A stretch of 23,284 nucleotides of DNA from NCBI GenBank assembly GCA_002371625.1, contig DFFV01000013.1, positions 1-23,284 on the forward strand, in the 5' to 3' direction. Below are positions 1 to 7,040 of this stretch, in pieces (within the stretch, counting starts at the first letter, position 1; each line of letters starts with the position of its first letter). The translations under genes were made by a program, and so were the position numbers. The notes under the pieces were generated by a model. That model worked only from the letters and a program-made list of their open reading frames with translations, was not told where the DNA came from and made no database searches. The DNA is from Ruminococcus sp. UBA3767. GTDB lineage: Bacteria; Bacillota; Clostridia; Oscillospirales; Ruminococcaceae.

Positions 1-994
1 CTCTGCACCTTCAACTCCTTACACAACAAATAAGGACGGCAAGGGTCCTGCTTGGGCTAACTCACTGTTTGAGGACAACGCTGAGTACGGTTACGGTATG
101 TTCCTGGCTCAGAACACTATCAGACAGAGAACTATCGCTAAGGTACTTGACCTTTCAAAGAACACTAAGAACGCAGCTGTTAAGAAGGCTTGCGAGGAAT
201 ATCTTGCAACAGTTGATGACGGCGCTAAGAACACTCCTGCAACAGAGGCTCTTATCGCAGCTCTCAAGAAGAACAAGACCAAGGCTTCTGATGAGATCCT
301 CAAGGATGCTGATTACCTCAAGAAGAAGTCAATGTGGATCTTCGGCGGAGACGGCTGGGCTTATGATATCGGATTCTCAGGTCTTGACCACGTTATCGCT
401 TCGGGCGAGGACGTAAATATCTTCGTATTCGACACAGAGGTTTACTCCAACACAGGCGGACAGTCCTCTAAGTCAACTCCTACAGGTGCTATCGCTCAGT
501 TCGCAGCAGCAGGTAAGGAAGTTAAGAAGAAGGATCTTGCAGGTATCGCAATGTCTTACGGCTATGTTTATGTTGCACACGTCGCTATGGGTGCTGACAT
601 GAACCAGTGTATCAAGGCTATCAGCGAGGCTGAGGCTTACCACGGCCCATCACTTATCATCGGTTATGCTCCATGTATCAACCATGGTATCAAGGGCGGT
701 ATGTCAATTGCTCAGACTGAGGAGAAGAAGGCTGTTCAGGCAGGTTACTGGCATCTGTACAGATTCAATCCTGATCTCAAGGCTGAGGGCAAGAACCCAT
801 TCACACTCGATTCCAAGGCTCCTACAGCTGATTACAAGGAGTTCATCATGGGCGAGGTTAGATACAATGCTCTTGCAAGACAGAACCCTGAGAGAGCTGA
901 GAAGCTGTTCAGCAGCGCTATCAAGAACGCAGCTGACAGATATGATTATCTCGTAAGATACGCTAAGCTCTACAGCAACGAGGAGAAGAAGTAA
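1..994 (+). CDS. nifJ: Pyruvate:ferredoxin (flavodoxin) oxidoreductase, C-terminal part (5' end outside window)
   Basis: The enzyme decarboxylates pyruvate oxidatively to acetyl-CoA and CO2, passing electrons to ferredoxin; it is the main pyruvate-oxidising step in strict anaerobes. The frame is open from the window edge (first full codon at 2) to TAA at 992-994, giving about 330 residues of a protein that is usually near 1,170, so only the C-terminal thiamine-diphosphate-binding part is present. The ThDP/Mg region is seen as GGDGWAYDIG (codons from 344) followed by the DTEVYSNTGGQSS stretch (from 431). The YAPCINHG segment near 664 is typical of the family's C-terminal domain. Codon use is strongly biased (AAG, GCT, ATC, almost no ATA), like the ribosomal protein genes at the other end of the window, which suggests high expression. 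Two hairpin terminators follow. Identification is confident; which paralogue it is cannot be told from a fragment. Confidence 0.95.
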   Translation, partial: SAPSTPYTTNKDGKGPAWANSLFEDNAEYGYGMFLAQNTIRQRTIAKVLDLSKNTKNAAVKKACEEYLATVDDGAKNTPATEALIAALKKNKTKASDEILKDADYLKKKSMWIFGGDGWAYDIGFSGLDHVIASGEDVNIFVFDTEVYSNTGGQSSKSTPTGAIAQFAAAGKEVKKKDLAGIAMSYGYVYVAHVAMGADMNQCIKAISEAEAYHGPSLIIGYAPCINHGIKGGMSIAQTEEKKAVQAGYWHLYRFNPDLKAEGKNPFTLDSKAPTADYKEFIMGEVRYNALARQNPERAEKLFSSAIKNAADRYDYLVRYAKLYSNEEKK

Positions 995-1040
995 TTCTTC
1001 CCGAAACGGAGCTGCCTTACAGATAAGATAATGCAGTTAC

Positions 1041-1075
1041 AAGGCTGTCGGTCCGAAAGGTTCGGCAGCCTTTTT
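1041..1075 (+). terminator. Rho-independent terminator of nifJ
   Basis: A 10-bp stem (1041-1050 with 1063-1072, one G-T pair) with a 12-nt loop runs directly into five T residues (1071-1075). It lies 46 bases after the nifJ stop codon. Confidence 0.85.
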
Positions 1076-1081
1076 GTGCGC

Positions 1082-1125
1082 AAAAAAGATGACAGTCACG
1101 TTGCTGTGACTGTCATTGTTTTTTA
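1082..1125. terminator. Bidirectional terminator between nifJ and alr
   Basis: A perfect 11-bp stem (1089-1099 with 1106-1116, 6-nt loop) is flanked by an A-run on the left (1082-1087) and a T-rich run on the right (from 1117). It can therefore stop transcripts from both sides: a backup for nifJ and the main terminator for the convergent alr gene, whose stop codon is at 1139-1141. Confidence 0.85.
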
Positions 1126-1138
1126 TTTTGACGCATGG

Positions 1139-2263
1139 TCAGGCGTTCACTGCAACACGGGGAACACGGGCGGTTATGCCGCAGACTATCTCGTAGCCGA
1201 TAGTTCCTGCGAGCGCTGCAATATCGTCCGCAGTTATCTCTTTTCCGAAAAGCGTTACCTCATCGCCCGGCTGAACGTCATCAAGTGCCGAAACATCGCA
1301 CATAAACTGATCCATGCACACTCTGCCGACTATCGGGCAGCGCACACCTTTTATAATGACCTCGCCTTTGTTTGAAAGTGCTCTTGGAAATCCATCGGCA
1401 TAGCCTGCGGTCACGGTTGCGAGCTTGACTGTCTTATCAGCGGTGAATGTTCTGCCGTAGCTGACGCAGGTGCCCTTGGGAATGAACTTTACCTGCGACA
1501 CCATAGACATAAGTGTCATTACAGGCTCGGGCGTGAACGGGAGCGGAGTTGCAGGGTCGGGATAAAGCCCGTACATGATTATGCCAAGCCTTGCAAATGC
1601 GCTGTTTTCATTAGGGCAGTATACGCCGCCTGCTGAGTTGAGAAAATGCACTTTGCCAATATTTATCCCACGCTTTTTCAGCTCGCTGTCAACGTCAAGT
1701 ATGCGCTTGGTCTGCATTGCGGTGTAGGCTTTGTTATCCTCATCGTCGCTGTCGGCAGCGGCATAATGGGTGAACATTCCCTCAATGCTGAGGTTTTCAA
1801 GGGTGAACATTTTTTCAATATCGTCGGCATTTTCCTTGGCGCTGCCGTGAAGTCCGATGCGTGTCATTCCCGTATCTATGGCGATATGCAGGCGTACCTT
1901 GCCTTTGGTTGCGCTTTTGCTGAGCTTTTGGGCATAGTCGGGCTCGGTGCACGCCTGGATGACGTTGCTTGCGATAAGGTCATCGGCGTTTTCGTGCGGG
2001 GTGTAGCCAAGGATGAGTATCTCGCCCTTGATGCCCATTTCACGAAGCGACTGCGCTTCATAAAGATTTGCCACTGCAAAATGCCTTACACCAAGCTCGC
2101 TTTCAAGATACGGCACGACAACAGAGGCATCGTGACCGTAGCAATTGGCTTTCACCACGCACATGAGCTGTGTTTTATCGTTCAGGAAAGAGCGGTAATT
2201 CTCAATATTGCGGCGCAGTGCCGAAAGGTCGATCTTTGCATAGCAGCGTTTTGAAAAGTTCAT
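1139..2263 (-). CDS. alr: Alanine racemase
   Basis: This PLP-dependent enzyme interconverts L- and D-alanine in the cytoplasm and supplies D-Ala for peptidoglycan. It has 374 residues, the usual family length. The PLP lysine is Lys38 in VVKANCYGHD; the family more often has Ala where this protein has Cys41. The second catalytic base is Tyr269 in CVSYGRTFTA, corresponding to Tyr265 of the Geobacillus enzyme. The C-terminal GRVCMDQFMCDVS segment is also typical. The ATG start at 2263 is preceded on the minus strand by AAAGGAAG at suitable spacing. The gene is convergent with nifJ and divergent from the SLOG-family gene at 2365; I see no clear sigma-A promoter for it in the 75-base gap. It stands alone, without the acpS or toxin-antitoxin partners often beside alr. 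Confidence 0.96.
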   Translation of the reverse strand: MNFSKRCYAKIDLSALRRNIENYRSFLNDKTQLMCVVKANCYGHDASVVVPYLESELGVRHFAVANLYEAQSLREMGIKGEILILGYTPHENADDLIASNVIQACTEPDYAQKLSKSATKGKVRLHIAIDTGMTRIGLHGSAKENADDIEKMFTLENLSIEGMFTHYAAADSDDEDNKAYTAMQTKRILDVDSELKKRGINIGKVHFLNSAGGVYCPNENSAFARLGIIMYGLYPDPATPLPFTPEPVMTLMSMVSQVKFIPKGTCVSYGRTFTADKTVKLATVTAGYADGFPRALSNKGEVIIKGVRCPIVGRVCMDQFMCDVSALDDVQPGDEVTLFGKEITADDIAALAGTIGYEIVCGITARVPRVAVNA

Positions 2264-2301
2264 TTGTATTACTTCCTTTGATATAATTTGAGTTTTTGCT
2301 A

Positions 2302-2330
2302 TTGAAAAAGATAAACAGATGTGTTATAAT
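2302..2330 (+). promoter_or_regulatory. Sigma-A promoter for the SLOG-family gene
   Basis: The -35 box is TTGAAA (2302-2307), followed by a 17-base spacer and a perfect TATAAT (2325-2330) with an extended TG element. The expected start of transcription is about 2336-2338, which argues against the in-frame ATG at 2338 being the translation start. Confidence 0.85.
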
Positions 2331-2364
2331 ATTTTAAATGGTGCATGAAACGGAGGGTTTTATC

Positions 2365-2967
2365 TTGATAGAGACCGATGTGGGCAGCTTTACCTGTGAC
2401 AAAGCGCATACCTGCTGTTTTACGGGGCACCGCAGCAAAGACCTTCCTTTTAAAGGTGATATGAGGAAACAGGGAATGAGATGCCTTGTCAGCTCGCTCC
2501 AGCTGCTTATCGTTGAAGCTATCGCAGATGGATATGATACCTTTATATCGGGTATGGCGGACGGTGTTGACCTTATTTGTGCGCAGATAGTGACCGAGCT
2601 TTCGGTCGACAGGCGCTATGAGGGGATAAAGCTGATCTGCGCCCTGCCTTATCAGCAGCAGTACCGTGAGATCCAAAAGACGCTGGATAAGTACAAATAC
2701 TCGATGATACTTAATGGATGCTTCGAAAAGGTAGTTGTTTCAAAGTCCGGTGATCCCGACAGATACAAGCTGCGCAATAGCTTTATGATAGAGCACTCCT
2801 CAAGACTTATAGGAGTCATGCGTGAAAAAAAGAGAGGCTCGGGCACGCTGCAGACTGTGAATATGGCAAAGCGTGCAGGGATAGAGCTCAAGCTCATCTC
2901 GCTTGACAAAAACCCTCAGATGTATATCGACAGCGACGTGCGTGACGTGCAGGAGCTGCTCGACTGA
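2365..2967 (+). CDS. SLOG-family protein, YpsA / DUF1273-like
   Basis: This 200-residue protein has the Rossmann-like SLOG fold typical of YpsA (DUF1273): CCFTGHRSKDLPF near residues 17-29, the glycine-rich FISGMADGVDL near 60-70, ALPYQQQ in the middle, and GSGTLQTVNMAKRAG near the C-terminus. Family members are thought to bind nucleotides or related ligands; YpsA of Bacillus is linked to cell division and stress, but no reaction is established. I place the start at TTG 2365 because CGGAGG at 2351-2356 sits 8 bases before it. The in-frame ATG at 2338 lies at the predicted transcription start with no ribosome binding site. The gene has its own promoter and is divergent from alr. No terminator is visible before the next gene, so read-through into 3073 is possible. 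Confidence 0.8.
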   Translation: MIETDVGSFTCDKAHTCCFTGHRSKDLPFKGDMRKQGMRCLVSSLQLLIVEAIADGYDTFISGMADGVDLICAQIVTELSVDRRYEGIKLICALPYQQQYREIQKTLDKYKYSMILNGCFEKVVVSKSGDPDRYKLRNSFMIEHSSRLIGVMREKKRGSGTLQTVNMAKRAGIELKLISLDKNPQMYIDSDVRDVQELLD

Positions 2968-3072
2968 TGAAGTGCAAGCGCTGTCCTTTATAGATAGTTT
3001 ACACCCAAACGGGACTAAGTTCAATAGGTTTTTCAAAAAAAACGGTAATTTTATTATCAAGGAGATATTCAA

Positions 3073-4041
3073 ATGGCAAAGAAAAAAGCAAAAAAAAGAT
3101 CTCAGGCGCCTGTGGCACTGGTATATTTTATTACGCTGCTGCTGACGCTTTCGCTTGCGGGAGGGCTTTCTTACTACCTGCTGAAAAAGTATGAGATATT
3201 CAAGCCTGCAAGTGATGATTCAAAGGAAGACGGCACCAAGAGCGTGAACATTCTTTTTGCAAGGCTGAGCGACCAGGGCGATTTTGAGGACCTGTGTGTG
3301 TTCAGGGTGGATCCTTTCAAAAAGGAGATAGTTATAGTGCCCCAGCCTGCTGTTACAAAAACTCCCGGCGGAAAGCAGTATAAGGAGGTCATGAAGGACT
3401 CGGGCATGAAGGGACTTGAAAGAGCTGTTGAGGAAACGCTGGGTGTTTCGATAGATAACTACGCAACTGTTTCTGATTCGGCTTTTGAACAGGTGGCTGA
3501 CCTTATGGGAGGAATGTCATACACTGCACCGCAGGAGCTGTACCACATCTCGCAGGAAAGCGGAAAGGACGATATTTCGATACAAAAGGGCGACCTTGTT
3601 ACGCTGACGGGACGGCAGATAAGAAACCTGATGACGATCAATATTTTCAATGACAGCAAGCAGGGCAACCTGACATTCCAGGGGCTTGCACTTGAGGGCG
3701 TTGTAAACAACGGCTTCAGGCAGAACACTATGCTCAAGGATAACCTTTTCAATATCTATGAGATACTCACCAAAAACAGCGATACCGACATAACCAAGGA
3801 GGTATTCAACAAGCTGAAAAGATATCTGAACGATATGCTTGAGGAGAGAGATATACCTGCAAGAAATATGGCACCGCAGGGCTACTGGAACAACGATTAC
3901 ACGGCGTTCACTATGAAGAATGATTACATAGCATCCGTTCAGGACGCTTTCGGAGTTAAAAAGCAAAGCTCGCAGAATGCGCAGACGACCAAGCCTACCG
4001 AGCCGCCTCCGAGCGAGCCTGCATCAAGCAGCTCAAAATAA
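3073..4041 (+). CDS. Membrane-anchored protein with a degenerate LytR-CpsA-Psr-like domain
   Basis: A 322-residue protein with a short basic N-terminus (MAKKKAKKRS), one membrane segment at about residues 13-37, and an extracellular domain. The order of elements resembles LytR-CpsA-Psr (LCP) proteins, which attach polymers to peptidoglycan: a beta-strand start NILFARL, a VDPFKKEIVIVPQP strand where LCP proteins have the siPRD motif, then ETLGVSIDNYATVSDSAFEQVADLMGG matching the family's llgi-idyy-v--f-gf--lvd-lGG block. The PRD acid is replaced (PQP) and the later R-x-R / DFGR-RQ catalytic arginine block is not recognisable, so phosphotransferase activity is doubtful. The C-terminal 30 residues are Ser/Pro/Thr-rich and probably unstructured. 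AAGGAG at 3059-3064 lies 8 bases before ATG. The next gene, a PII-like protein, follows after 33 bases. The LCP assignment is an inference from pattern only. Confidence 0.6.
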   Translation: MAKKKAKKRSQAPVALVYFITLLLTLSLAGGLSYYLLKKYEIFKPASDDSKEDGTKSVNILFARLSDQGDFEDLCVFRVDPFKKEIVIVPQPAVTKTPGGKQYKEVMKDSGMKGLERAVEETLGVSIDNYATVSDSAFEQVADLMGGMSYTAPQELYHISQESGKDDISIQKGDLVTLTGRQIRNLMTINIFNDSKQGNLTFQGLALEGVVNNGFRQNTMLKDNLFNIYEILTKNSDTDITKEVFNKLKRYLNDMLEERDIPARNMAPQGYWNNDYTAFTMKNDYIASVQDAFGVKKQSSQNAQTTKPTEPPPSEPASSSSK

Positions 4042-4074
4042 GCACTGAACAAAGGTTTACGGAGGAAATGACAA

Positions 4075-4575
4075 ATGAAGCTGATGGTTCTGATACTGAA
4101 TAAGACCGATGCGCTGGAGAGTCTGCTGGAAGGAATGTCTGCGGCAGGACTGGGCGGTGCAACGATAATAGAATCCTCGGGACTTGCAACTACGCTTTCA
4201 AGACTTGACAGCAGCTTTATCAGCGCTTCGATAAGAGCTATTCTGAGCGGTGCGGAGGAGGATAACCGAACGATTTTCTCGGTGATAAGGAACGATCAGC
4301 TCGACCTTGCGAGGAAGGTAGTTTACAACACAGTTGGCGATCTTTCTACTCCCAACACCGGAATAATGTTCACGCTGCCGATAGATTTTGTTGAGGGTAC
4401 AAGAAAAAACAGGGCGCTGCCCGATCCGATAGTTCCGCCGCCGGCTGAAACGGTAAATGAAAAAGCCGAGGAGGAAAAGCCGCACAAGACGGAGGAAACG
4501 CACGAGGAAGGCAGAAAAAAGCGCAGCCTGTTCGGAAAAAAGAAAAGAAAAAAGCGTAACAACAGCGACGATTAA
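4075..4575 (+). CDS. PII-like (GlnB-fold) protein with a charged, very basic C-terminal tail
   Basis: A 166-residue cytoplasmic protein. The first 110 or so residues start with MKLMVLILNKTDALESLLEG and continue AAGLGGATIIESSGLA. This is the beta-alpha-beta opening of the nitrogen-regulatory PII/GlnB superfamily, with a later strand TGIMFTLPID. Classical PII T-loop residues for uridylylation are not visible, so this is a PII-like sensor rather than GlnB; the ligand is unknown. Residues 115-166 form a low-complexity tail: proline-rich, then Glu/Lys-rich, ending in a dense Lys/Arg stretch (RKKRSLFGKKKRKKR), which could bind membrane, RNA or an acidic partner. GGAGG lies 8 bases before ATG 4075. 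It follows the LCP-like gene closely and is probably co-transcribed with it. No terminator is evident after it. Confidence 0.65.
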   Translation: MKLMVLILNKTDALESLLEGMSAAGLGGATIIESSGLATTLSRLDSSFISASIRAILSGAEEDNRTIFSVIRNDQLDLARKVVYNTVGDLSTPNTGIMFTLPIDFVEGTRKNRALPDPIVPPPAETVNEKAEEEKPHKTEETHEEGRKKRSLFGKKKRKKRNNSDD

Positions 4576-4638
4576 CACAATATTTACAAATAGGCGCTAA
4601 AATATTCATTAAATCGCTGCTAAATGCGGTTTTCACCC

Positions 4639-4667
4639 TTGCAAAAACAGCGCAAATGTGCTATAAT
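4639..4667 (+). promoter_or_regulatory. Sigma-A promoter of the rimP-nusA-infB operon
   Basis: The -35 box is TTGCAA (4639-4644), followed by a 17-base spacer and a perfect TATAAT (4662-4667) with an extended TG element (TGC before the box). Transcription should start near 4674, about 65 bases upstream of rimP. Confidence 0.88.
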
Positions 4668-4688
4668 AACTACAATAGGCTTTTAATG

Positions 4689-4720
4689 AAAGACTGGAAC
4701 TTGACTTCCGGTCTTTTGAT
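4689..4720 (+). promoter_or_regulatory. Terminator-like hairpin in the rimP 5' leader
   Basis: An 11-bp stem (4689-4699 with 4706-4716, one T-G pair, 6-nt loop) begins about 15 bases after the predicted transcription start and ends in a broken T-rich stretch. It lies between promoter and rimP, so it is either an attenuator or an RNA-stabilising 5' hairpin. The interrupted T-run suggests partial rather than full termination. Confidence 0.6.
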
Positions 4721-4738
4721 TTTGTATGGAGGATGTTT

Positions 4739-5236
4739 ATGGATAATAAGAAAAGCACGGTGGAAAAGGTCCGTGAGCTTGCACAGCCTATCGCTGATGA
4801 GCTGGGGCTTTTCCTGTGGGACGTTCGCTTTGAAAAGGAAGGCGCAACGTGGTATCTGAAGGTGCTGATCGACAAGGACGGCGGCGTTGACATGAACGAC
4901 TGCGAAGCCTTTACAAGACCGATGAACAAGGCACTTGATGATGCAGATCCTATCCAGCAGAGCTATGTGCTGGAATGCGGAAGCCCCGGACTTGGCAGAG
5001 AGCTGAGGCTGCCGGAGCATTTTGAGGCGTGCATCGGCGATGTGGTGAGAGTTAGGCTGATAAGACCGGACGAAAACGGAGAACGTGAATTTGTCGTGGG
5101 GCTTGTCGGGCACGAAAAGGACAGGATACTCTGCCAGACGCTCGATGAGAACGGCGACGGAGTAGAAAATGTTGAGTTCAGGCTGAGCGAGTGCGCTTAT
5201 GTTAAGCTCAACGATGATGCAGACCTTGAATTTTAA
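4739..5236 (+). CDS. rimP: Ribosome maturation factor RimP
   Basis: RimP binds the 30S subunit during late assembly. This 165-residue protein shows the family pattern: an N-terminal alpha-beta domain (FLWDVRFEKEGATWYLKVLIDKDGGV), the D-C-E-A-F-T-R acidic helix, the LDDADPI turn, the YVLECGSPGLGREL signature, then a C-terminal SH3-like domain with VEFRLSECAYVKL. The signature Gly in SPGLGREL is Asp in many relatives (SPGLDR). I choose ATG 4739 because GGAGG at 4728-4732 is 6 bases before it; the in-frame ATG at 4733 touches the ribosome binding site and is unlikely. It is the first gene of the nusA-infB operon, its standard place in Firmicutes, behind a strong promoter and a leader hairpin. 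Confidence 0.95.
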   Translation: MDNKKSTVEKVRELAQPIADELGLFLWDVRFEKEGATWYLKVLIDKDGGVDMNDCEAFTRPMNKALDDADPIQQSYVLECGSPGLGRELRLPEHFEACIGDVVRVRLIRPDENGEREFVVGLVGHEKDRILCQTLDENGDGVENVEFRLSECAYVKLNDDADLEF

Positions 5237-5302
5237 GGCACGCAAATCATTTTGTACAAATTTAAATAAAAGTAAAATTAGACCGAAAGGAATGGTAAGA
5301 AA

Positions 5303-6418
5303 ATGGCTAAGGGAAAAAAGATAAAGAATGAGGAGATCCCGTTCGAGCAGAGATTGTTCTCGGCACTGGACGATCTGGAGCAGGAGAGCCACATTGAAAA
5401 ATCGGTGCTGATCGAAAAGATCAGATCGGGTATCGAAAAGGCAATAAAGAGGGACTATCCGATGAGCGAACATATCGTTGTGGATATCGATCCCGACAGC
5501 AACAAGTTCGAGATGAAGCTGCAAAAGGAAGTTATGGACGTTAAGTATGTTGACGATCCCGATAACGAGATATGGCTGGAGGAAGCAAGGACCTACGATC
5601 CCAACGTTATCGTCGGTGACTGGGTGGATATACCGCTTGATCCGGCAAGATTCGGAAGAGTTGCTGCACAGAACGCAAAGCAGTCGATAAAGCACGACAT
5701 AAAGGATTATGAGCGTGCAAGACTTATCGAGCAGTATCAGGACAAGGAGCGTGAGGTAGTTTCCGCTGTTGTTCAGAAGGTCGAGCCGGGTACGCTCAAC
5801 GCTATCGTTACGATAGACAAAAATGAGGTCTACTTTGTAAGAAAGGAACAGATACCGGGCGAGGTGCTCAAGGCAGGCGACATGATAAAGGTCTATGTTG
5901 CAGGCATTGCAAACTCGGAAAAAAGACAGCCTGTTATAAGGATCTCAAGAACTCAGAGAGAGTTCGTAAAGAGGCTGTTTGAGCTGGAGGTGCCGGAGAT
6001 CGCAGACGGTACTGTTGAGATAAAGGCTATTTCAAGAGTTGCAGGTGCAAGAAGCAAGATAGCTGTTATTTCAAACGATCCAAACGTTGATGCTGTGGGC
6101 GCTTGCATAGGTCCGAGAAAATCGAGGATAAGCGCTGTTGTGAACGAGCTGAGCGGTGAAAAGATAGATGTTATCAATTACAGCGAGGATCCTGCGGAGT
6201 TCATCGCAAAGGCACTTGCTCCGGCTGAGGTCATCAGGGTAGAGCTTCTGGAGGACCTTGTGGAAGGCGAAAAGGTACAGAAGAGATGCCAGGTGATAGT
6301 TCCAAACAACCAGCTTTCGCTGGCTATCGGCAACAAGGGACAGAATGCAAAGCTCGCTGCGGGACTTACGGGATACAAGATAGATATCCTGCCTGAGATC
6401 CCTGTTGATGAGGGCTGA
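5303..6418 (+). CDS. nusA: Transcription termination/antitermination factor NusA
   Basis: NusA binds RNA polymerase and nascent RNA and modulates pausing, termination and antitermination. The protein has 371 residues, the short Gram-positive form without C-terminal acidic repeats. Domains in order: N-terminal RNA polymerase-binding domain (residues 1-130, with the LIEKIRSGIEKAIKRDY helix), S1 domain (about 150-215, starting EVVSAVVQKVEPG), KH1 (about 235-300) and KH2 (about 310-371). KH2 has an intact GNKG loop (343-346). The KH1 loop reads G-P-R-K at 270-273, where most NusA proteins have a second glycine. AAAGGA at 5286-5291 precedes ATG 5303 by 11 bases; an ATG at 5292 is out of frame. It lies between rimP and rnpM as usual, and its stop codon overlaps the rnpM ribosome binding site. 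Confidence 0.96.
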   Translation: MAKGKKIKNEEIPFEQRLFSALDDLEQESHIEKSVLIEKIRSGIEKAIKRDYPMSEHIVVDIDPDSNKFEMKLQKEVMDVKYVDDPDNEIWLEEARTYDPNVIVGDWVDIPLDPARFGRVAAQNAKQSIKHDIKDYERARLIEQYQDKEREVVSAVVQKVEPGTLNAIVTIDKNEVYFVRKEQIPGEVLKAGDMIKVYVAGIANSEKRQPVIRISRTQREFVKRLFELEVPEIADGTVEIKAISRVAGARSKIAVISNDPNVDAVGACIGPRKSRISAVVNELSGEKIDVINYSEDPAEFIAKALAPAEVIRVELLEDLVEGEKVQKRCQVIVPNNQLSLAIGNKGQNAKLAAGLTGYKIDILPEIPVDEG

Positions 6419-6429
6419 GAGGTAATTTG

Positions 6430-6678
6430 ATGAAAACAAAGAAGATCCCAATGAGGATGTGTGTCGGCTGCGGTGAGATGAAGCCTAAAAAAGAGCTTAT
6501 CAGGATAGTGACCGACAGCGAGGGAAACGTAAGTGTTGACCTGACGGGAAAGAAAGCGGGCAGAGGCGCATATATCTGTAAAAGCACCGATTGCCTGACC
6601 AAAGCAGGAAAATCTAAGCGCTTTAAGGTCACCGATGAGGTGATGGCGCAGTTAAAGGCGGCGCTTGAAAATGAATAA
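6430..6678 (+). CDS. rnpM: YlxR / RNase P modulator RnpM
   Basis: This small YlxR-family protein (82 residues) binds RNA; in Bacillus the family member is reported to bind and modulate the RNase P RNA. Hallmarks are present: PMRMCVGCGEMKPKKELIRIV at the N-terminus and the GRGAYIC motif in the middle, followed by a basic C-terminal half. I prefer ATG 6430: GAGAGG at 6417-6422, overlapping the nusA stop, lies 7 bases before it. A TTG directly upstream (6427) would add one residue but has poor spacing. The gene overlaps the next one by 8 bases, indicating translational coupling. Confidence 0.92.
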   Translation: MKTKKIPMRMCVGCGEMKPKKELIRIVTDSEGNVSVDLTGKKAGRGAYICKSTDCLTKAGKSKRFKVTDEVMAQLKAALENE

Positions 6679-7003
6679 TGATAAAACGGGTATCATCACT
6701 ATGTCACGCAGAGCAGGAAAGCTCGTGATGGGAATGGACATGGTGAAGGGAGCTTGTGCTGACGGCAGCGCAAAGGGAGTGTTCGTAACGACGGATATTT
6801 CCGCAAAGTCGCTCAAGGAGGTCAGGTTCAGCTGTGCAAAAGCAGGTGTAAGACTGTGGAGGCTGGAAATGACGATGGACGATATGGATTACGGTGTCGG
6901 AAGAAGAGCAGGCGTGATAGCTATGACAAATGCGGGTTTTGCAAAGTCCTGTGCCAAGGGACTTGAGGAGATACCTGCCGAAAAAGAGAACTTTGATAGC
7001 TGA
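6671..7003 (+). CDS. ylxQ: YlxQ, L7Ae-family K-turn RNA-binding protein
   Basis: A 110-residue member of the L7Ae/L30e/S12e family that binds kink-turn RNA; its cellular target in bacteria is not well defined. Family features are the early SRRAGKLVMGMDMVKGAC segment, the VTTDISAKSLKEVRFSC helix and GVGRRAGVIAMTN near the C-terminus. ATG 6671 overlaps the last codons of rnpM by 8 bases, with AAGGCGG just upstream, so the two are translationally coupled. It sits between rnpM and infB, the conserved Firmicutes order. A TTG two codons upstream is a possible but weaker start. Confidence 0.9.
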   Translation: MNNDKTGIITMSRRAGKLVMGMDMVKGACADGSAKGVFVTTDISAKSLKEVRFSCAKAGVRLWRLEMTMDDMDYGVGRRAGVIAMTNAGFAKSCAKGLEEIPAEKENFDS

Positions 7004-7022
7004 TGCCGCTGTTTTGCGGTGT
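7003..7022 (+). other. Short hairpin just upstream of the infB ribosome binding site
   Basis: A 7-bp stem with terminal wobble pairs (7003-7009 with 7016-7022) and a T-rich 6-nt loop ends 5 bases before the infB Shine-Dalgarno sequence. No T-run follows, so it is not a terminator. A role in infB translation is possible but unproven. Confidence 0.35.
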
Positions 7023-7040
7023 CAATAAGGAGGACATAAT

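Noticed and set aside
1646..2254. A 202-codon open frame on the plus strand
   Set aside because: It lies wholly antisense to alr, has no ribosome binding site, and its translation shows no family pattern; alr itself is fully convincing.
2264..2340. Promoter for alr on the minus strand
   Set aside because: The region is A/T-rich and offers several weak -10-like boxes, but none has a matching -35 box.
2967..3072. Promoter before the LCP-like gene
   Set aside because: TTTACA at 2998-3003 has no acceptable -10 box at the right distance; read-through from the upstream promoter is as likely.
4670..5695. A 341-codon open frame on the minus strand
   Set aside because: It is antisense to rimP and the start of nusA, spans the rimP promoter, and is an effect of codon bias on the opposite strand.
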